From: DASQFI01 sp963780895
GTDB lineage: Bacteria > Acidobacteriota > Vicinamibacteria > Vicinamibacterales > SCN-69-37
NCBI GenBank assembly: GCA_963780895.1
Contig: CAWAEG010000001.1
Location: 1,178,001-1,242,000 of the forward strand
Direction: 5' to 3'
DNA length: 64,000 nt
Under the pieces are notes generated by a model. It saw nothing but the letters and a program-made list of their open reading frames with translations. It was not told the origin of the DNA and did not search any database. Below are positions 60,959 through 64,000 of the stretch, piece after piece. Numbering within the stretch: position 1 is the stretch's first letter; the number at the start of each line of letters is the position of its first letter. A program made the translations under genes and the position numbers.

Positions 60959-62281
60959 ATGGAAGGACTGCTCCTCACTTACGGGCTCGTGGCGTTCGGC
61001 ACCTTAGCGGCCCTGCGTTATCCGATCATCGGCCTGTACATCTACGTGGGCTTTTCGGTGCTCAGGCCGGAAGCGCTGTGGGGCTGGGCAGGCAACCTGC
61101 ACGGGATGAGCTTCCTCGTCGGCTTGTCCATGCTCGTCGGCTGGGCCTTCCAGAGATTCGGCTCCTGGAAATTCGGAGGCGCGAAGTCGACCGTGACGTG
61201 CATCCTCCTGTTCATCGCCTGGAGCATGGCGTCGGCTCTGCAGGCCATCGACCCTGAAGTCTCGTGGAACAGCATCGTGGAGTTCTCGAAAACGGTCTTG
61301 CCGTTCCTCGTCGGGGTCACGATGCTCAAGACCGAGAAGGAAGCGCGGGCGCTCATCTGGACCATGGTGATGCTGCAGACGTATGTCTGCGCCGAGATGA
61401 ATCAGACGTATGTGGTTGAAGGGTACAACCGCGCCGCGGCCGAAGGCTTCGGCAGTATGGACAACAACTCCTTCGGCATCAGCCTGGTGACGACGCTCGG
61501 CGCCTCGCTCGGGCTGATGTTGTCTTCGAAACAGTGGTGGACGAAGGGCATTGCGGCCGCCTCCACGGCGCTGATTCTCCACACCGTGCTGCTGACGTTC
61601 TCCCGGGGCGCGTTCGTCGGCATGCTGAGCGCAGCCGCCGTCGCGGTCGTCCTGCTTCCCAAACGGCCCAAATATATCGGCGCGATCGTCCTGGCCTGTC
61701 TGCTGGCGCTTCGGTTGACCGGTCCTGAGCTGGCCGAACGGCTGGCGACGACCTTCGCGCCCCGCGAAGAGCGTGACGGATCGGCCGAGAGCCGGTTCGC
61801 CCTGTGGGCCGACTGCATGACCGTCGTCGCCGCCAATCCGATCCTGGGCGTTGGTCCCCACAACTGGCCCCTTGTCGCCGATGATTTCGGGTGGGGCCGC
61901 GGCAAGGAGGCGCACAGCGTCTGGATACAGACGGCGGCGGAGACGGGCGTCCCCGGTGTGCTGTTTCTGCTCCTCTTCTACGGCTTCACGGTGAAGCGTC
62001 TCTGGCGAATCGCGCGCGCGAAGGTGCCCGGCATCGATGAAAGCACATCGATGTTCGCCGCGGGGATCATTCTTGCGATCGTCGGGTTTGCCGTCAGCGC
62101 GCAGTTCGTGTCGCTGGTGGGCCTCGAGCCTCCCTTCTACGTCGCGATGGCGGGTGCGGTGCTGCTGAAGACCCTGGCGCCGGCCTCTCCCGTCCCCGTT
62201 CCGGTCCGTCAGCCGGTGCCCGCGCGGCGTCCGGCCCTGCGGCCGGCGCCGGCGCGCACGCCGTTGCCGAGACCGTCCTGA
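60959..62281 (+). CDS. O-antigen ligase/polymerase-like (Wzy_C) membrane protein
   Basis: A 440-residue protein with about 11 helices. The long periplasmic loop has FSRGAFVGMLSA and, later, ESRFALWADCMTVVAANPILGVGPHNWPL with the Arg/His pattern and GVGPHNW motif typical of Wzy_C-type ligases and polymerases (WaaL/Wzy/PglL-like), followed by HSVWIQTAAETGVPGVLFLL. It should join lipid-linked oligosaccharides, either polymerising them or transferring them to an acceptor. The C-terminal 40 residues are a Pro/Arg-rich cytosolic tail (VPVRQPVPARRPALRP), unusual for the family. It is flanked by a GT39-like gene and a sulfotransferase. Confidence 0.86.
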   Translation: MEGLLLTYGLVAFGTLAALRYPIIGLYIYVGFSVLRPEALWGWAGNLHGMSFLVGLSMLVGWAFQRFGSWKFGGAKSTVTCILLFIAWSMASALQAIDPEVSWNSIVEFSKTVLPFLVGVTMLKTEKEARALIWTMVMLQTYVCAEMNQTYVVEGYNRAAAEGFGSMDNNSFGISLVTTLGASLGLMLSSKQWWTKGIAAASTALILHTVLLTFSRGAFVGMLSAAAVAVVLLPKRPKYIGAIVLACLLALRLTGPELAERLATTFAPREERDGSAESRFALWADCMTVVAANPILGVGPHNWPLVADDFGWGRGKEAHSVWIQTAAETGVPGVLFLLLFYGFTVKRLWRIARAKVPGIDESTSMFAAGIILAIVGFAVSAQFVSLVGLEPPFYVAMAGAVLLKTLAPASPVPVPVRQPVPARRPALRPAPARTPLPRPS

Positions 62282-62286
62282 ACCGC

Positions 62287-63375
62287 TTGCCACGATTGCC
62301 AGGATCCGTGACGCTTCGCGCGCGCCTGCGTTCGCTCGTCCATCGTACGCTTCGGCGCACACTTGCCACATCCGACGGCCGGGCCATTGCGACAGATGCA
62401 CTCGCCGGAGTGCTGGCATGGCGGGCCGGCGTTCCGTCAGCCGATCGCGCGGCTCCTTATTCAGATCTCGGCCGCGGCCGCCTGACGGTACCCGAAACAT
62501 ATGCGGGAACGGTCTTCGTGACCGCGCGATTCCGGACGGGATCGACGCTGCTCTGGAACATCTTCCGCCATGTTCCAGGATGCGTGGCGTACTACGAGCC
62601 GTTGAACGAGCGCCGCTGGTTCGATCCCGAAATGCGGGGCAGCCGGCTCGATCCGACGCATCGAGACGTCACCGATTACTGGCGCGAGTATGAAGGATTG
62701 TCAGAGCTTGGCGACTGGCACCGCGAGGACTGGACGGATCGCGGCCTGTTCATGGATGAATCGGCATGGGATCCCAATCTGCGCCGCTATCTGGCGCGGT
62801 TGATCGAGCGCGCGGCGCCGGGCCGCGCGGTGCTGCAGTGTAACCGGCTGGACTTCCGCCTGCCCTGGATCCGGCGGCAGTTTCCCGGTGCGACGCTGAT
62901 TCATCTCTACCGTCACCCGCGCGACCAGTGGTGCTCCAGCCTTGTCAATCCTGCGGCCGTGCCCCGCGATGTGACGATGAATCGCTTCGAGCCCTTCGAT
63001 CATTTCTATCTCCAGCGCTGGGCGCTGGATCTGCAGGCGCACTTTCCCTTTCTCTCGCCTGACGTCGAAACCAGTCCGTATCGGGTCTTCTACTTCATCT
63101 GGAAACTGTCCTATCTGTTTGGAGTGGGCTACGCCGACTACTCGTTGGCGTTCGAAGATCTGATCAAATCACCGCGAGCGGAGATTGCGAAACTCGGGAA
63201 TGCCGCCGGCCTCGACATGGATCCCGAACGGCTGGCCGCGCTCGTGACCGACGTGCCGTTGGGCCGCTGGCAGAAGTACGCCGACGATGCGTGGTTCCGT
63301 GCGCACGAGTCGGCGTGCGAGGACATCCTGGCCGAGTTCCTTCACGGACAGACCGGCCCGGCAGGGAGGCTATAG
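62287..63375 (+). CDS. PAPS-dependent sulfotransferase
   Basis: A 362-residue sulfotransferase without an N-terminal anchor. The 5'-phosphosulfate loop is TARFRTGSTLLW (79-90), and the 3'-phosphate motif is LYRHPRDQWCSS (207-218); GLFMDESAWDPNL and QCNRLDFRLPW connect them. It should sulfate a lipid or glycan in the cytosol using PAPS. The TTG start at 62287 is taken; a GTG at 62308 with AGGA 3 bases upstream is an alternative. It lies 5 bp after the ligase gene, so sulfation and polymerisation are co-transcribed. Together with 6316-7419 this is the second sulfotransferase of the window. Confidence 0.86.
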   Translation: MPRLPGSVTLRARLRSLVHRTLRRTLATSDGRAIATDALAGVLAWRAGVPSADRAAPYSDLGRGRLTVPETYAGTVFVTARFRTGSTLLWNIFRHVPGCVAYYEPLNERRWFDPEMRGSRLDPTHRDVTDYWREYEGLSELGDWHREDWTDRGLFMDESAWDPNLRRYLARLIERAAPGRAVLQCNRLDFRLPWIRRQFPGATLIHLYRHPRDQWCSSLVNPAAVPRDVTMNRFEPFDHFYLQRWALDLQAHFPFLSPDVETSPYRVFYFIWKLSYLFGVGYADYSLAFEDLIKSPRAEIAKLGNAAGLDMDPERLAALVTDVPLGRWQKYADDAWFRAHESACEDILAEFLHGQTGPAGRL

Positions 63376-63401
63376 CAGGCTGCTGAAAAACCCAGCAACC
63401 T

Positions 63402-63436
63402 GAACTTAGAACTTGGAACTGCGAACTTCGAACTGC
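63402..63436. repeat. Five tandem 7-bp repeats (GAACTNN)
   Basis: Five consecutive 7-base units read GAACTTA, GAACTTG, GAACTGC, GAACTTC, GAACTGC, directly after the sulfotransferase gene and 34 bp before the convergent GT4 stop. A short hairpin (TGCTG-AAAAACC-CAGCA, 63381-63397) lies beside them. The repeat is non-coding and variable copy number is likely in relatives. Confidence 0.88.
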
Positions 63437-63470
63437 AGAATCTGGCCGTTTTTCGTCAAGAAACCCCGGC

Positions 63471-64000
63471 CTAACTCCCGAAGCGCTCGCGTTTGCGTTC
63501 GGTGACCAGCTCGTCGAAGAGCCTCTCGTACCGTTGAACATGGTGATCCCAGGTGTGCCGGCTGATGATGGCCTTGCGGGCGGCGTCGCCGGCCGCCCTC
63601 AACGGCGTCGGATTGGCGAGCAGGTCGGCGAGCAATCGCCCGAAGTGATCGTCGTCGTTTGCCAGGAACCCGTCCTCGCCGTCGCGAATGATCTCGGCGT
63701 TGGCGTTGTGAAAGCGCACGCCGTCGCCTCGCATGGCCAGGCACGGCACGCCGTAGCTCATCGCCTCGAGCATCGTCACAGGGGAGTTTTCGAGCCACGA
63801 CGGAAACAGCAGGAGATCGGCCTGCCGATACCAACGCTCGGGCCGTTCCTGGAAGCCATGGAAGACCACCCGGTCCTGCAGGCCGAGATCGACGCACTGT
63901 CGTTCGAGTGCGTCGCGCTGATCCCCTTTTCCGACAATGTCGAACTGCCATCGACACGGCGTCAGGGTTGCCAGGGCCGACAGCGCCACGTCGATCCGTT
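63471..64000 (-). CDS. GT4-family glycosyltransferase, partial (N-terminus outside window)
   Basis: The last 176 codons of a minus-strand GT-B enzyme whose start lies beyond the right edge; a GTG at 63989 is only an internal codon. The visible part contains FDIVGKGDQRDALE, RVVFHGFQERPERWYRQADLLLFPSWLENSPVTMLEAM (donor-site E-x7-E region as SWLENSPVTMLEA), YGVPCLA and a C-terminal helix. These are the features of the C-terminal half of a GT4 enzyme. It is convergent with the sulfotransferase, 95 bp apart. Confidence 0.85.
   Translation of the reverse strand, partial: RIDVALSALATLTPCRWQFDIVGKGDQRDALERQCVDLGLQDRVVFHGFQERPERWYRQADLLLFPSWLENSPVTMLEAMSYGVPCLAMRGDGVRFHNANAEIIRDGEDGFLANDDDHFGRLLADLLANPTPLRAAGDAARKAIISRHTWDHHVQRYERLFDELVTERKRERFGS

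Overview
The window is a GC-rich bacterial chromosome segment (about two-thirds G+C by eye) with dense coding, many 4-base start/stop overlaps and frequent GTG starts. I see no rRNA, tRNA, CRISPR array or intact insertion sequence. Almost every gene serves a cell-surface glycan: glycosyltransferases, polytopic GT-C-type proteins, a flippase, an O-antigen-ligase-like protein, nucleotide-sugar and sulfate-activation enzymes, and modifying enzymes (O-acylation, carbamoylation, methylation, sulfation, deacetylation). Codon use, the SxtJ/DUF5989/DUF2304 families and a GMC oxidoreductase with a Tat-exported partner would suit an Acidobacteriota lineage such as Vicinamibacteria. That placement is an inference, because the window has no marker gene.

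Region 1 (1-5774): a minus-strand O-acylation module, MBOAT acyltransferase -> 36-residue microprotein -> two SGNH proteins, preceded by an FAD oxidoreductase and a divergent GT2. The microprotein ends in F-I-Y-Q-G-F, matching the FxYxxF carboxy-terminus of DltX. Region 2 (5998-18221): a small membrane protein, a sulfotransferase, five large polytopic membrane proteins and a GMC oxidoreductase with its small Tat partner. Region 3 (18265-31872, minus): a NodU/SxtI-type carbamoyltransferase fused to a methyltransferase, then SxtJ, a GT2/DUF2304/GT-C trio, a DUF5989 (SxtK-like) protein, an SGNH hydrolase, a methyltransferase, a GtrB/ArnC-like GT2, a GT-C protein, a WecE-type aminotransferase broken by one base, and another SGNH hydrolase. 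Region 4 (32086-36005): a sulfatase-fold protein with Thr at the nucleophile position, divergent from a CofD/YvcK-like protein with a GT-like C-terminal half.

Region 5 (36002-43388, minus): flippase, methyltransferase, alpha/beta-hydrolase, two GT-C proteins, nucleotidyltransferase and GT2. Region 6 (43576-45917, plus): a GT39-like protein and an isoprenylcysteine-methyltransferase-like protein. Region 7 (45920-57787, minus): FAD oxidoreductase, two GT4 enzymes, polysaccharide deacetylase, two small membrane proteins, radical SAM enzyme, a perfect 30-bp inverted repeat, then a PAPS operon: CysN with a dead APS-kinase-like tail, a CysQ-CysC fusion, and CysD, ending in a GT2. Region 8 (58097-63375, plus): GT2, GT39-like protein, O-antigen-ligase-like protein and a second sulfotransferase. 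A 7-bp tandem repeat and a partial GT4 close the window.

Together the genes look able to build, flip and polymerise lipid-linked glycans and to decorate them with acyl, carbamoyl, methyl and sulfate groups; CysDN and the CysQ-CysC fusion would make PAPS for the sulfotransferases and remove the PAP by-product. No priming phosphoglycosyltransferase and no RmlA/RmlB-type dTDP-sugar genes are visible here, so the pathway depends on genes elsewhere. The most unusual items are the DltX-like microprotein, the CysQ-CysC fusion beside a degenerate CysN kinase domain, the carbamoyltransferase-methyltransferase fusion and the CofD/YvcK-GT fusion.
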